NCBI GenBank assembly: GCA_000499405.2
Contig: HG738138.1
Span: 12,021,208 to 12,085,207, forward strand
Origin: Onchocerca volvulus
Taxonomy: Eukaryota > Nematoda > Chromadorea > Rhabditida > Onchocercidae
Direction: 5' to 3'
Length of the DNA: 64,000 nucleotides
Shown: piece by piece, positions 37,201-52,000 of the stretch
Position numbering within the stretch: position 1 is the stretch's first letter
Layout: the number at the start of each line of letters is the position of its first letter
The notes under the pieces: model-generated
Told to the model about the DNA's origin: nothing
The model's database searches: none
The model's input: only the letters and a program-made list of their open reading frames with translations
Program-made: the position numbers and the translations under genes

Positions 37201-40020
37201 TTAATTTGATAAAAATAGTGCAACTGAAGCAACAATCCATTTATCCGGATTTTTGGTACACGGCATTTGAACTTCGGCAATCAACTGATTTCGTTCAGGT
37301 GTTGCATAGAGCGGCACAAATATTGATTTATCTTTTTCATACACATCCGCAGCATTCTGAAAATATTTTTTCAAACTTGCAATTTTCGGAAAAAAAAAGA
37401 AGATTATTTTCCTGTCACCTTCCATCTGAATTCTATTTTTGCTCAATACTTACAGTAGATATCCAGGCAATGTACAAATTTGGAGCCGTTGTAACAGTAG
37501 GTGATATTTGTTTTGCTTCAACAATATGCTCTTCAAATAAAGCTCCCTGAATGTGGATTCCGGATATTTCCATTATATTTTCATTTTTCAATAATGAAGC
37601 ATTCCATGCGGTTCCCAATTTCAATTCATCCATGGACATATGCTTTTTCCTGAAATTAAGAATGTCTTGTTAAATTTCAAGTGTAGCAAATTTGAAACTG
37701 CTTAGAAACACATTTCCTTTTGCATTAAGAAGTAAAAATTCCGAATTTAAATTAAATTTCAGTTTAAAAAAGTTAGCATAACCTTGCGGTTAACTGCCGT
37801 AAAGCATTGAAGAAAGCGGTAGGTCGAAAAATGTTGCCAAGTTTGATTGGATTATGTAATAATTTATGACTGTCATTGATACGTGATAATTCTTCTATTG
37901 ATTTAGCTTTATGTACTAAAACTGATAAATATTGAGCTGGATCCGATGGACCTCTCCATGATTCCTGCCATTCTTCTGGTGTCTATAAACAAATGTAGAC
38001 AAAATGGAAGCATTTCAATATATTAATTAATCAACAAATAATTTCTTCTCTTCTTAAAAAAACAAAAAAGCCAACTTGATGCATCATTAATGCTCGTGCA
38101 CCACCAGCAATTTCTGGTGTGAGCAACTGAGTACCACGCAAACATTTACTTATTGCACCCAGGAATTTATGCACTTTTTGAACCTAAAAACTTTCACGTT
38201 TTAATTCTTGTTAATTCACGTCGCTGTTAAAATATCAGAAAAATTTTGAATGATGTATACTAGAATAATTGCATGAACATATTCCAGAGAAATAATTTCT
38301 AGGATCAAATCATCAGTATGTTGTGCCAATGGCACATTCATCGAGTGTAATGTTGACTGTGAATTGAGTCGCTTCCAAAGTGTTAAAATTGGATTCAAAG
38401 CTTTATTCCATACATTCCTAAAAAATTTTCGTTTTCATTTTAATCCATTCCATCTCATTAATTTGTTACAAATATTGCAATATCCAGATAGCAACTTTTC
38501 TTTGTCTAATCAATATCTTCTTCATAAAAAAAAATTGGTTGAAAGAAAAATCAAAATTGACGAAACTAAATTGTATTTACTGAGTTCATCATGAAAATCG
38601 TCTAAAATATCATTTGAAAAGAATTAGTGGAAAATTATTTCACTAACAATTCTGCGTATAATTTGAAAAAGGCACCAATTTTCCTTGTCTAATCAATATG
38701 TTTTTCATAAAAAAAAAAAAAAAAAAAGAAAAAAAATGTTGAAAGAAAAAAAAAATACTGTTCAGACAACGAGTATTTTACCTGTCAAACGTAACTTCAG
38801 TGGTACCAACAATTTGCATGCTACGTATTTGCCGAATTGTTTTACTCGTTTCCGCCATTTCATATGCGGTATTTATATTTAAGGGTAAACCAAATAGTGC
38901 CGGATTATCTTCTTCAGGTATATTTGTATTAATGATGTTAACATAATCCTGTTAAAGAGGTATAATAAGTTCTAATTTTTCAACTCCTCACTAGAAATGT
39001 TATTAATTAAAAATGAAAAGATTGCACGATTTTTAAAATCATTCAGAAATATCTTGAAAATTACTTCATCACTGTACAATAATGGATAAAATGTTACAAA
39101 TGACATTTTAGCTCGGGGAAACGAAAGAATTTAATGATACGTCAGTAATTTATGTACAATTATGCAAATCCAAATATTTGTCCTTCTAATGGGCCGCTGA
39201 AAATTAAAATCCTTTTAAAGCTGAAGATTTTATTCAAACATGAAAACCGACTATATATATATATATATATATCAATTCAAAAGAGATTTAATATGCTCAC
39301 AAGTCCTGTTGGTTTTATTAGCTGTAATTTCTTTTCTTACGAATCGGCAAAAACAATAAATGTGATGCATTTTCATATATCTTGGAAATATACCGCAATA
39401 TTGCTCGAAAATGGGAGAGAAATGTTGCGCGCGATTTCAGGACCATTCATGCCAATAACGGATGGATTAAAATAGCGTTTTAAATAAACAACCAGAACGT
39501 TCATATCGAAATCATTATCAATACGTCCACCATATGCGACAGTTTGCAGAAAACCACATAATAATTCCCAATCAACAGCTGAAAAAAAACTTTATTTTGA
39601 CATTTAGAGAATAACTAGTGTCAGAATCAATAATCATTTGATTGAAGAGTCGTTATGCTTCCATGATTTCTTCCTGATAAAAACAGAAAGCAAATTAGGA
39701 TATCAACTATCAAATCTATCGGTTGCATCAAAGAAAGATAATGCCAAACATCTCATTACAATCAAAAACTTGTATCACCTGAAAATTTTAAAAGACACCG
39801 TACTTCTATATTCTCCAGCTGTTATTATTTCTACTTTCTAACAAAAAAATTTAGGTTAAATTTAATGAAAACTGAGCCATGTTTATTCCTATTATTGTCA
39901 AGTAATTCAAAAATTTCAAATGCAGAAGATTTTACTTTTGCCATCTTTCGTGACATTTTCAACAAACTTTTTGGCTACTCGTAGATCGCTGTTACTAAAT
40001 TCATAAAATTTCGACCAAGC
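37201..40020 (-). other. che-3: Dynein-2: C-terminal domain
   Basis: Exons 39936-40020, 39394-39578, 38782-38948, 38261-38417, 38076-38183, 37783-37982, 37454-37649, 37201-37356. Signatures are [74 protein letters not shown], and the end [13 protein letters not shown] to [14 protein letters not shown]. The full-length C-terminal domain is present and the stop matches the family end. Confidence 0.95.
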
Positions 40021-43000
40021 CTGAAATCACTATTGTTTAACATAAAGGATATTTTATATGGGATCAATAATTGACTAACAATGCTGTTCGCTGTCGCTTT
40101 CATACAAGGTAGTTGAAATAAAATTTAAAGTAGAACTTCATTTGCATTCATCTTCAATGAATCTAGAGTAAATGGCATGCTGCAAACTACAATTCATAAA
40201 GATCCTGGTCGTTATTTAATTTAAAATCGACAAGAAGTGTTAATTGAGTACAATTCAGTGTGAAAAAAATATATTAAAGTTAATCATTAAACCATAGTTC
40301 TAACTGCTTCTGCTAAAATCATATTTAACGACTTAACAAGTTAGAAAAGCAAGCTACTTTGTAATTATATACTAAATGAAGTGACTTCAGCAATTTTTAA
40401 AGCAAAAAAACACTGTTTTCTTTTCCATCAAAATTTTTACAAAATTTTTCAATTTTAAATGAAAAGTTGCACCTGAGGTATGAACAATCTTCTCTCCTGT
40501 AGAAGTGCATGCAACCAAGCTAACATGAACAAACTTTGCAAACAAATAGCATTGAACTTAAGTTCAGATTGTCGCCATTGAGCATAAATCCTTTTCATAT
40601 TATTCTTGATACCAGGTGGCGCTTCATAAACAATTTTCAATGAAGTTTGTAGTAGATGTGGTGAAAAATGTTCATTTGATTCAGACGTTAACCACAGTCG
40701 AAAACTGGGATCTCGTTTCGATGACAAAAATTCCTGAAATTGAGTTAAAAAATCACTGAAGAACTGAAGAAAAAAAGCTTTTTTTCGAGAAGGAAAAAAA
40801 GTTAACTCTTGAGGCTTCCTAGAAATTAAAAACGAAATTGAAAACAAAAAACATATTATCATCTTAATGAGTTAAATCTTCCCAACTGTTGGAAATTTGT
40901 GAAAATTGAAAACTTTTTTCCATACTTTCTCGATTGCTGCTAAATCGTCGATGGCGAGATGTAAATTTTTCAGGCATACCCAACCACCGCTTGCAGCACA
41001 TGTACGAATTACTTCGAGAGCTGCTTGTCGTTGTCCCTGACCCATTGAAATTTGATAGAATTTTGCTTTAGATATTTGTTTTCGAGCCAGTTCTTCCAAT
41101 TCCTTTAACAGTAACTTCTTCAGCATAAATTTATTATTTTTTATCGAAAAATTAGGATCGTACTATTCGGATCTAAAATTCCTCATCAATTACAATTGGG
41201 CAAAGATTACATGCATAGAATTTCAGTGTCTTAATTGTTAATAGATATGCATTCAAATTTACAAATGCAGTTGTATAAAGTTCCATCTGTAAATCAGCAC
41301 AATTCAAAAATTTTAGCTCCATGATTTAGTTTATACTGACCTGGTAAAAACTAATCAGAATTTAGATTTGATGCCATAATCAAAGTGCAAGAGACTAGAG
41401 AGATTTTAATTTTTGAACATAAACATGATTAAAAATTTAATAAACTAATAGTACTCCAATTCCTTTCTCTATATTTTCAAAACAGAAATTAGAATATATA
41501 TAAATAATACTTGTGAAGGATCTCCACCAGGACTGATCAATATCATGATTGGCTCATTTTCATTGCTTTCAGATTTGTAGATTGAGGTCAAATCAATCGG
41601 AGATGGGTTGATTGATGGAATTCCTGAAATTCAAGTTGGGAAGTTTTCAAAATATTAAGTCCAGGTAATAATTGTTTATAGATAATGAATTAATAGCAAA
41701 CCTAATACATTACTAACAAAGTTGATAATAGCAGAATAAAGTCTTTCTGGCCTAATAGACTGAATAACGAGTAATTTCTGGAACGGTGTTATAACTGCAT
41801 CGACAGAATGCGGAAATGTTGTTTCACAGTTTATCGCGCGAGCAAATTCACTCCACAGTCCTTGATCCGTAAAACGAAGATTGTTAAATAATGTTGGCAA
41901 ATATTTCTGTAAATTTCGCAAAACTTCAATTTCCGCAATTAATTTTGTCAAAAAAAGAATTAAAACTCATTTATGACGATAAATTATCTGTTTAATATGG
42001 TACTCATTACAATAATTTAAACTTCCTGGAGTTACTTCAAAGTTAACCTGTAATTTAGCAACAGCTACTTTCCGTTCACTATCAATCCAATCAATTTTTT
42101 CTATTGGATGAATCGTGGCATCATCAACAATCAAACCCGTGAATAATTCCCATTCCTGGAAAAACGATTATCATCAGACTGATTTTTTCAGTTAAACATC
42201 TGGTAAACTTTGGATGTCTTATATATAAAATACATATATATTTATAAACATGGTAACTTTAATTGGTGAATATCAAATTTTATACATTACAAAATCGAGG
42301 AATACTTGGACATCACATTAGTGTTCATCTGGCGATGATGTAATTATATGTTGAATTACGTAGCATTAAATCTTTGAAAGAGACGTAAAAGGCTTCTTTG
42401 AAAAAAAAAAAAAAAAAGAAAAAAAAAATGATTCCAAGTTATTTTACTCTTTTAGATGAAATTTATTCCATATTCAAATAAAAGAATAACATTTTGTGCA
42501 AAAAGAGATGGATATATTCCATGAATAAATCGCATCGAAAACATCAAACGATCTTTTTTAAAAAGTGCCCGTGATACATGTTCATAAACAGTGTGCTGGA
42601 GTATTCCCCGTAGTTTTTCCATTCGTCCCGTTACAATGGTACTTCCCTAAAATTACAAGGGTAAAGTATAAAGCTAAAAATCTCTGTAAAATTTAGGGAA
42701 TTTTATATTTTCAACTTATCCAGATCTCTATTGCTAATGTCAGTTAGCAATAACTAATTCATCCAAGTACTACTCAAACAAACAGAATATTGATATAAAA
42801 TTTCGAAGCAGTCGTCTCTTCTATTAAATCTAGCGAACCTAGACCGATATATTTGATAAGCAATTGCAATCCATAAGGCTTTGTATCGGTCCAATTGGAT
42901 AAATTCTTATATTTTAATCATTTACTTTAATTCATCGGATAGAATCGATTTCCTACTATCTAACCGTTTTATTCAGCCAACACAGAAAGAAAACAATTGA

Positions 43001-46000
43001 TTTAAAATCTCTTCCAAATTTTTTTATATAACAAAAAAATTACCTCAACTTCGTTGAATGTACGGTTGTATAGATTTATTATAGTATTGACACTGAAATT
43101 ATACATGGGATCCTGTTTATGCAAATCGTGAATAATAAAATATAAATTACTTGCTGCTTCTGCTAGAGATCGATATGCATCCTTTTCCTGAAAGATGAAT
43201 AAGCATTACATATTAAGCTAATCAAGATTACAAGTTTAACAAAACTCATCTAAAAAAAAAAAAAAAGAAAAAAAAAAGAAAGAAAGGAGAATTGTATCAC
43301 ATGCACCGAAAATGAGAAATCGGCAAACCTTAACAAGTTGTTTTTGCAATTTATCAGCTTCAACTAGTGATGTTGCAATAGTTTCTGCATTTTCTTTGCT
43401 TTTGTTCAAAGAATCCAACAGATCCGTATTGTCCAATAGACTTCCTTCGGATGAAGCTAACGTCTTAAATACAATAGTCATATCAAACAAATTTCTTTTT
43501 TTTTTCTCTGATACGTTTGTGAAACAATATGAAACAAAGCAATATAATGCAATGTTTGCAAACAAAATTAATATGGCATTTGAAAGAATAAAGAGTGAAT
43601 AAATATTTAATCTTTCAAACATCATTTTAGAAAAGCAATTTGCAACATTTTGAATTACACACAGGCCGCTTTTTGCTTTATTCTAATGTCCAAATCATGC
43701 ATGAAAATTTCCATAGGAAAGAAGAAAAGAAGCAATCAGGTATACTAATTACATATAAAACTTGAACATGATTTTGCTAAATAATTCGTAATAATTTACT
43801 TGTAAAAGTGACTGTTCAATGCCATCAAGTTTAATTTTCATTTGTTCTACATCACCGGTTAATTCATTCAAACGAGTTTCCAAAGTTGGTGTTTCAATTT
43901 GTATTGCCAATCCAAGCATCTAAATAAAAATTAGTTAGTATATGCAAAATAGTGTCAAAATACTGTTGCAGTATTATTGCAAATGGAGTCGAATTTTATC
44001 AGGAAGCTTGATAGCTGCACTCAAAGTTTCTCAGGGAAAAAAAAATTTTAACTGTATGTTGCATATTAGTAATTAGTTTCGAATTGTTTTAATTCTTAAT
44101 CGATTAACTCATACTATACCATCTTCTGGTTGTTGCCACACTCACACGATGATGAGATACTTGAGTTAACTTTTTACGGAAAAATTGATAATTTTTCAAA
44201 AAAAAAAAAAGATTAAAAACAAACTTGCGATGCAAGGCCTGTTTGTGTGATACTGAAACATATTAGGGCGACAGCTGCTTTAGTTGTTTGATCCAGTTGC
44301 AATAAATTATTCTTGGAACAGATATATAATCGAAAATTATCATTATAATCCACAGCTTTTTCACCAATTTGAACAATATTTCGTGGTCCTGGGAAGAACA
44401 AAAAAAAAAAAAATATTCATCATTAACTACATTAAAAATTTCATGCATGAACTACTTCATTTTATATTTCCACTTAAATTGATCAAGAATGAGAAAATTT
44501 TGAAGGAAATTTATGTTTCACAATTCGTTATGTATGATTGTCGCTTATTTATTTATGAATTTATCATTTCCTCTATTATCATCGGTTTACACTAATCACC
44601 AATTAGTCTCATTTAATGACCTGGAGCTTAATTAACAAATGCATAAGATGGGCTCTTTACTTGTTATCATTAACTCTTCAATACACATTTCATTGTGATA
44701 TTATTCCACTATGAAAGTTACTAATTCAAATAATCTTAACATATCTTTGTCAGAGAATCTTTTCCTTTTTTCCATTCATATATTTTTTTAAACAAAATCT
44801 CAGTTGCTTTTTTTGACAAAATTTCCATTTCACGTCTAAAAATTATGACAAAAAATGTACCTTGACTTGAAAAATCTTTTCGAAGAAGATTCATAAGAGT
44901 AGGTTCGATCCTGTTCATATCATCAATAAGCAAAAATTTGCCAAAACGAACAGCAAGTTCAACCTATAACTGATATCTCCATAATAAAAGCAAATATTCC
45001 TGTCAGATTGTTCACATGAATTTGGAACGCCAATATCTCGGATTTGATAACAAAAAAAAAAAAAAAGGAAAACGGTCAATATATTTCATGATATAATTTC
45101 ACTTTTTTTTTTATTGATTATCAAAATATGTCTCGTTTTTTTTTTCTGTTCTTCAGTAAGTGAACGAAGAATATTACCTGAGTAAGAAAATTCGAATCAT
45201 CAGCGTTCACTTTTTCTACTTGTTTATCTTGCAAATGTTTTGCAAGAAATGACGATGCACGTCCGCTAGGATCGATGATCAATGGTATCTCTATAGTATT
45301 GAATAAAATCATGGCATTCTCTTGTGAAAGTGTATCGGTTGGAAGTCCTTTGTTACTCCAATTCAACTGAAATAAACAATCAGAAATAAAAATTAACAGC
45401 ACCGAAGTGAATATTTTATCAAAACAATATATCACTGCATGGATTCAAGTTGTTGCTCAATTCTCGCACATTAACATACAACCTGGATTCCTTTAAGATA
45501 AGTAAATCATATTTTCCAGCTTTCTTCAATTGTATCAGGCAGACTTGAGTGAATTAAGTTTTACCAAATCACGCTACTACATTTAAGCCGGAATTATGTC
45601 GAGGAAATTGAAAGTTGGAAAATTTCATAGCAATAACATGCCTTTTCAGTCTCCATAACATTAAATTCTAGTATATTAAAATCATTCAAATTGAGAAGTT
45701 TCTTCCACTTGTTCAAAACTTCATTTCGAGCATGCTCTGATTCTGAACCAAGAAACGTTACAAAAGCAGCCGACAGAAGAGAGCCCTTTTCGATCTGCAA
45801 ACGAAAACCAAATTTGTTTGTTGCAACAAATAGACTTGATCAAATTAAATTAAGAAACAAAAATCAAAACAGGAAAAAAATTGAAGAAAAAAGAAATTAC
45901 GCAATCAAGTTCATTCTGTAAATTGTTAATTTGCTCTTGCCATCTTCCATACTCACCACTAAGTCTATCTACAAGAGTTCCAGCAACATTAATCGTTTCC

Positions 46001-49000
46001 TGGAATTTCAAATTTACGAATGATAACTGATACGGAAACAAGTGCGAGGGTTTTCTAGTGATAGTGCAATCTTTATCTCAAATCGCAAAGCAGATTTCAT
46101 GGCATTTATCGTTAAATTAATTTGAATTCAAAATACCTTGCGCTTCATAGATGATTCTTCGTAACAAAGTAATTCAAATGAAAACCATCTAAACTTGCCT
46201 GCTCCTTATCTAAATCAATCTTTATTTGTGTTGCTTCTTTCATATGCGCTTCGAAATTATTCTTCAACTTGGTAACTTGCTCATCAACCGTTTCCAAACC
46301 TTTCGATAATTTTTCCATTTGCTTCTCAGCTTTGTTTAAATTTCTACATTGAATCATAAGTTTTTTCAAAATTCAGTTCATTCTCATTTTGTTTTAAAAT
46401 AAAAAATATTATTTGAAAACTTAAAATTTCCTACACAATAACAGCATTACTTTTTTCAAATATCTGTTCGTCAAGCTATTGTTAATTTTCAGATCACTGA
46501 ACTCTATTGACATATCATTAAATCAATAATCTGATTTTTTGAAAAATGGTAATTTGAAAAATCGAGAACTTACTTAATCAAATCATTTTTTTCTTTTTGT
46601 AATGGAGCAACACGTTCCAAAATAGTCGAATAATCTAAATTCGCTCGCACCCAGGCAGCTAACGGAGCCGCTGCTGCCGAGGCTCGTTTAGCATTCTGTA
46701 AATTTAAAAATTTCAAAAATCATGGCAATAAATAAGATGATAAACAAAATTCGCTCATGTGTGAGCAATCTCCAAGGTAGATTTTCAATTGAAATAAGCA
46801 GTGAATAAAGGCTCTAGCAAGTTATCAAGTCAAGTAGCTTAATTAATTAACTTGTCTTGGGGACTTTTCCATTGATGCATCCATTTAGCTATTAATGTTG
46901 CAAGGAATTGAATCATACGACATTGTAATGCTTCTTTAAAATTTATTTAATTTAACCAAAGAAAAATGAAGAAATTTCAGAAAAAATTTTCACAGAATAT
47001 ACAAAACTTCATTTTTTGCTAAATAGTTGCTCAAAGGTGCAAGTTAAAAAAAGCGGAGAAACCTTCACTGTCTTGAAATGTGGGTCACATAAGACAATAA
47101 ATCTAACTTGCTCAACTACGGAATATCAAGATAAACTTGTTAAAAAGAAAATTTTGTGGGATGTTAAAAATAACAACCTTTGGATCAAACGATGATTCCT
47201 TACTCTTGATAAGAGCAGAAACCTTTTTGTTGACATCAGATGAAATTCTTCGAGCATCAAAATTAATTATTTCATCTTTAACGCCATTTCTAGCCAAAAA
47301 CCTATAAATAAGAATGAATTCACCTTATAAAAGTTAAATGACATTCAGATAAAATCCGCCCAAATTTGAAATCAGTTATCATGATCATAAAATGGAAAGC
47401 AATTTAAATTATTTTGCTTAAAAACAAGAAAACGAATTTTCATTTAAAAAAAAAGAATTCTCACTCACTTTCTCATCGCTTCCCAGGATGTATCAAAAAT
47501 ACCCATAAATAATAATACAGCTTGTAAAATATCTCGGATTGCTTCCGGTGGAGCACGCAGGCTTCGAATTTCAGATAAGCTCTCTGATTTAATAGAACCA
47601 ACTGCTTCACGTGCTTCACGTAATATAGGTTCTACCTATAAAATATGACTTTATTCTTGCCGATGTATTTCATTAGATGATATCAAAATTAGGATAGACT
47701 GTCTCAAACAGGGTGAACTTTCTCAGTTAAAATTGAATTTCTACTAATTTAAAGCAGCTTTTTTTAAAAAAAAATTTTTTTTCTTCACTTACTACGCGTA
47801 ACTGTTCTTCGATCAAGCTTTTTTGTTTTTCAATCCTTTCATTTTCTTTGATGGTTGCCAATTTGAGTTGCTCCATATCTGATCGCTGATAATTTGCATT
47901 CTTAAAAATTTTAAATTTAGTAAAATACTTAAAATAAAAAAAAGATGGAACAGAACTTTGAAAGATGTTAAATAATATTCAGAATTTATTCAAGTAAGAC
48001 TTTAAAAAATAAAAAACATAATTGATGGGATTTATTTATTCAGTATCATATGAGATTTCAATATCATTACAAGTAGGCAGATTCTGAACAAACCGTCATG
48101 CTTTGTGATATTGCTTTCAATGCCGCATCTGCGTCAGTTTGCTTTTCAGCCAATAATTTACTTTTTTCAGCAGCTTTTTTTTGCATTTGAGAAACAGATT
48201 CACGCGCTTCCGTCAATTTACCAATTCCGGCCTGGGAAAAAAGTAATATTGATGCTAATGCAAAAAACAAATAACGGTTCTGTTCGGTTTTTTTCGAAAT
48301 CAAATTATTTTTTGGTACAATATTTAAAAATACACAATTTTCAAACCAAAAATCGAAAAATCTAAATATCCATTTTAATTTCGCCCAGGAAAAACCTGAA
48401 AAAATTTTTGTCATTAAAATACGAAAAAATAATCACCTTTAGCCTGTTAGATCGTATCTCAATAGCGGTTCGTTTTTTATTTAAAATACAAATATAATTT
48501 TCAATGAATCGGATATATTTTGCTGGTGGTGCTATTTCAGGCGGACAATGGTGATAGATTTGTCCGAAAGCCATTAATATATCATTCGTTGCTTTGACAT
48601 GATGTTGTGATAAAATCAATTCTGATAACTAGAACTAATTGATAATTAGCCATGCAATCTCTTTACTTCTTTTTCTTCTCGAAAAGTTCCTTGGTGTTAA
48701 TTCCCATGAACAATACTTTTAATTAAATATGAGGATAAAAGATTTTTTTGATTTGCGAATATTTACAAAATTAATTGTTCATGAAATCAAAATAATATAA
48801 ATTTATCATAAAAATCACTGATAATTGTTTATCTCCAATTTTTCCAAAAGTTTTGGCCAAAATGTCCTGATTTAGCTATTCTAAGATATTAAATTTCCGT
48901 TATCAATAATATAACCTGTGATAACGCATCCTTATTCCATGTTTCATTCCAAATGATCGAGCATTCCTTATACAACGACGGATTTGATGAGCATTTTACG

Positions 49001-52000
49001 GAAAAATTAGCGTCATCAGTATTTAAAATGAGGATGATATGCAAGTTTGCTTTTACTTCTAAAATAGAATTCGCAAATACGCCGCTTGTTCACAACGTTA
49101 ATCACTTTAAGAATATTTTTTTTTTGACTTCAACATATTGTTAACACTTCTATGGATATTTGATTTGAGCGAATTCTGGAAGCGTGATTTCGAAACGCAA
49201 AACATGTTGGTACTTTTATGAACTCTTTTAATAATCACTCAAATTATTTCTACTCCGACTTTCAAAATATATCTATTTCAGTAATAATACATTTTATCAT
49301 ACTTTAAAAAACACAAAATTTAGCAAGAAAAATAAAGAAAGTGCAAAAAAAAAAACCTACTCATAACAAAATAAGAATATAAGTCGCCCTGGAATGCATC
49401 TTGAGAAGCTTGTTCACGTAAGCTTACCAAAAAGCTATCAAATTCTTGAACACTAAATATTCCAGGAAGATCACCAGACGACAATAATGAATTTATCGAT
49501 TGCAGAAATGTGTCATGTAATAATTGGTAATCTTCAACAATGTAAACAACATGTTTACCGTTTATTGCTACATCCTGGATAACCTGTAAAATGTCCCGGA
49601 ATTGCTAAACTTAAGCTCATTCATGACAGTTTCAATCAATTAAGAATTCGATGATTGCATAAATTAAGGATGTAATGAGATTGAATGGAAATAATAGGCA
49701 TACAGTATGACATATCGATGCTTATTTTGTAAGAAGTGAAATTATATACCATTTTTAAATCATTTCTAAACTGTTTGATTCCATAAGATGACGTTAATTT
49801 GGGCGAGAACACAGGCATCTGATGTATATTGGCAACAAGCGATGCAGCTTCCCGTCTTCCCATACCAGCTCTTCCAGCTAACAGTAATGAGCCACCTAAA
49901 AATTCAAAAAATCATTAAAGATTGATTAGACTGTTTTAAAAAAGAGAAAACTATTAAGTATTATTAGCCAAAAAATTTCAGTTTACAATTTATATAAAAT
50001 CCCGAAAAAATGCTCAAATTCAAGCTTTTGCTAATCAGGAAAATTGACGAAGTGATAAGGAAACATGCCGGGTGCGGTGATAACTCGATCAATTTGGGAG
50101 CATAATTTGACAAATTCGTCAAAAATTGGCATTTTAAAATTTGCTATCTCAAATCCTGGAAATTAGTATATTTAAACCAAAAATAGTAACAGTTAAATAA
50201 TTTTAAGTAATCAATATGATCTGTAATTTAGTAAATTATTGTGACTGCCACCATTAATTATGCTCAACCATCTTCAGCAAATATGATAACATGAATGGTA
50301 ATATAAAACTTGCCGTATCGATTGATTGCTTGTTGTAAAAGTTTGGCATATTCTTTGAGTGGTACCATCGATAACGGCATACCATTCAGCATTGCCATTG
50401 AAAGAGCTCCTTGAGCCGATACGTATAAGTTGTCTGAAAATCTAACTTTGCTTTTAATCATTATCGATTGTGATATCTTAAATTACGAATTGAAATGACT
50501 TCGAATCTATGAACAAGGACTGTCTAGGTGTTTCATATCATTTCGTTTATTATTTTGTAGTTTACTAAAGCTAACAAACAAAATCCAAAATCAGTCTTCA
50601 AACAGAAAACTCAATAATTCAAAAATTAAAATTAAATTTTCACTTTCATCATTGTGTACTGCAGCGGATGATAAGTTTTTGCTAATAATATCTTCGAATC
50701 TGTAAAATTAATATGTAATTATTCCTTGAACATTTCTGCTTTCCACATTAATTATACTTCATTAACATGGAAATATCACTGTAAACGATTTGTTAGAAAA
50801 TCTATAACCAAACATGCAATAGAACTGCCATTCTTTACATTTTCTTCATATAGATTATTGTCATAATATCTTTTATTGAAAAAAAGTTTAATAGGCAGCT
50901 AAGGCAATATTATCTGATTGCTCCAAATTTCTTTAAGAAAAAAAGTATTCACCTTTGTTTATGCTCATTATTTACTAAGCGATCCTTGAAAATTCGTCGG
51001 CATTCATATAACATTGAACATAAAAATTTTTCACCAGCATTGGCGCCTGTCAAAGTGAAGATAAATTATATTTGTTTGATTTATACATGATATTATACAA
51101 TAATTCTGAATATAATCATTATTGTCATTTATAAAAGAATGAGAATTGTTCTAGATGAATGATCAGACAAAGATGTATATATGATGATAGTAAAAATGGA
51201 GGAACTAAAGCTAATACTTATAATAATACTTATTCTTGATGGCAAAGTAACAAAGAACGGTTTTGAATGATAACAAAAATATGGAAGCATCATATCATTC
51301 TTCTTAACAATAAACTTGGCCAGAAACTACAAATAAAACTTCTGAAACTTTTTTACAAAGACAAAAATTTTGTTATAGGCTACTATCTTACTGTAGTATG
51401 AAACACAATATTGCAGTATGAAATAAAATGCACCAGTACGAAAAATTACCATTAATATCGTATCTTGTAAGGGTAAATACCCAATTTGATAAATCTTTCA
51501 GCGTGAACACATAGTGTGATTTATCAGTTGGCTTAAATGCATTTCGTATGTCATTAAACAGATGTACCATAGTGCTGGCCAAGTCATTTAATCGGTACCT
51601 CAGTGGTTCCATTGAATCCTGAAATATTTCGAATTAGAAAAATTTTTTGTGGAATTACATCAGAAAAATTGTTATCCGACCAATTACTCAATTAAGAAAT
51701 AACTCTTCAGAATTGCAATCTCTTTTTTATATCACAATTACTCGAATTTTGAATTTGAAATATACGATAATACAACGAAATTTAATGAAGGATACCTTTA
51801 TCAAAAATGACAGATATGAGGAATAGATAGTAATTAGCTCTTCCTGCGTAGGATATTCAACTTTACAGATTCTAAGTAAAGAAGCAAAACGTGATGGTAG
51901 CAAATAATGATTCTCATCATTTGCTAAAGTTATTGATAATACTAGCTGAAAATAAAACCTTGATTTGATAAACTCTTATTTTAAATCCTAATTTGAATAA

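Noticed and set aside
45178..45435. Longer dynein frames extending past exon ends
   Set aside because: Extensions beyond the chosen splice sites are hydrophobic low-complexity intron translation and break the family alignment.
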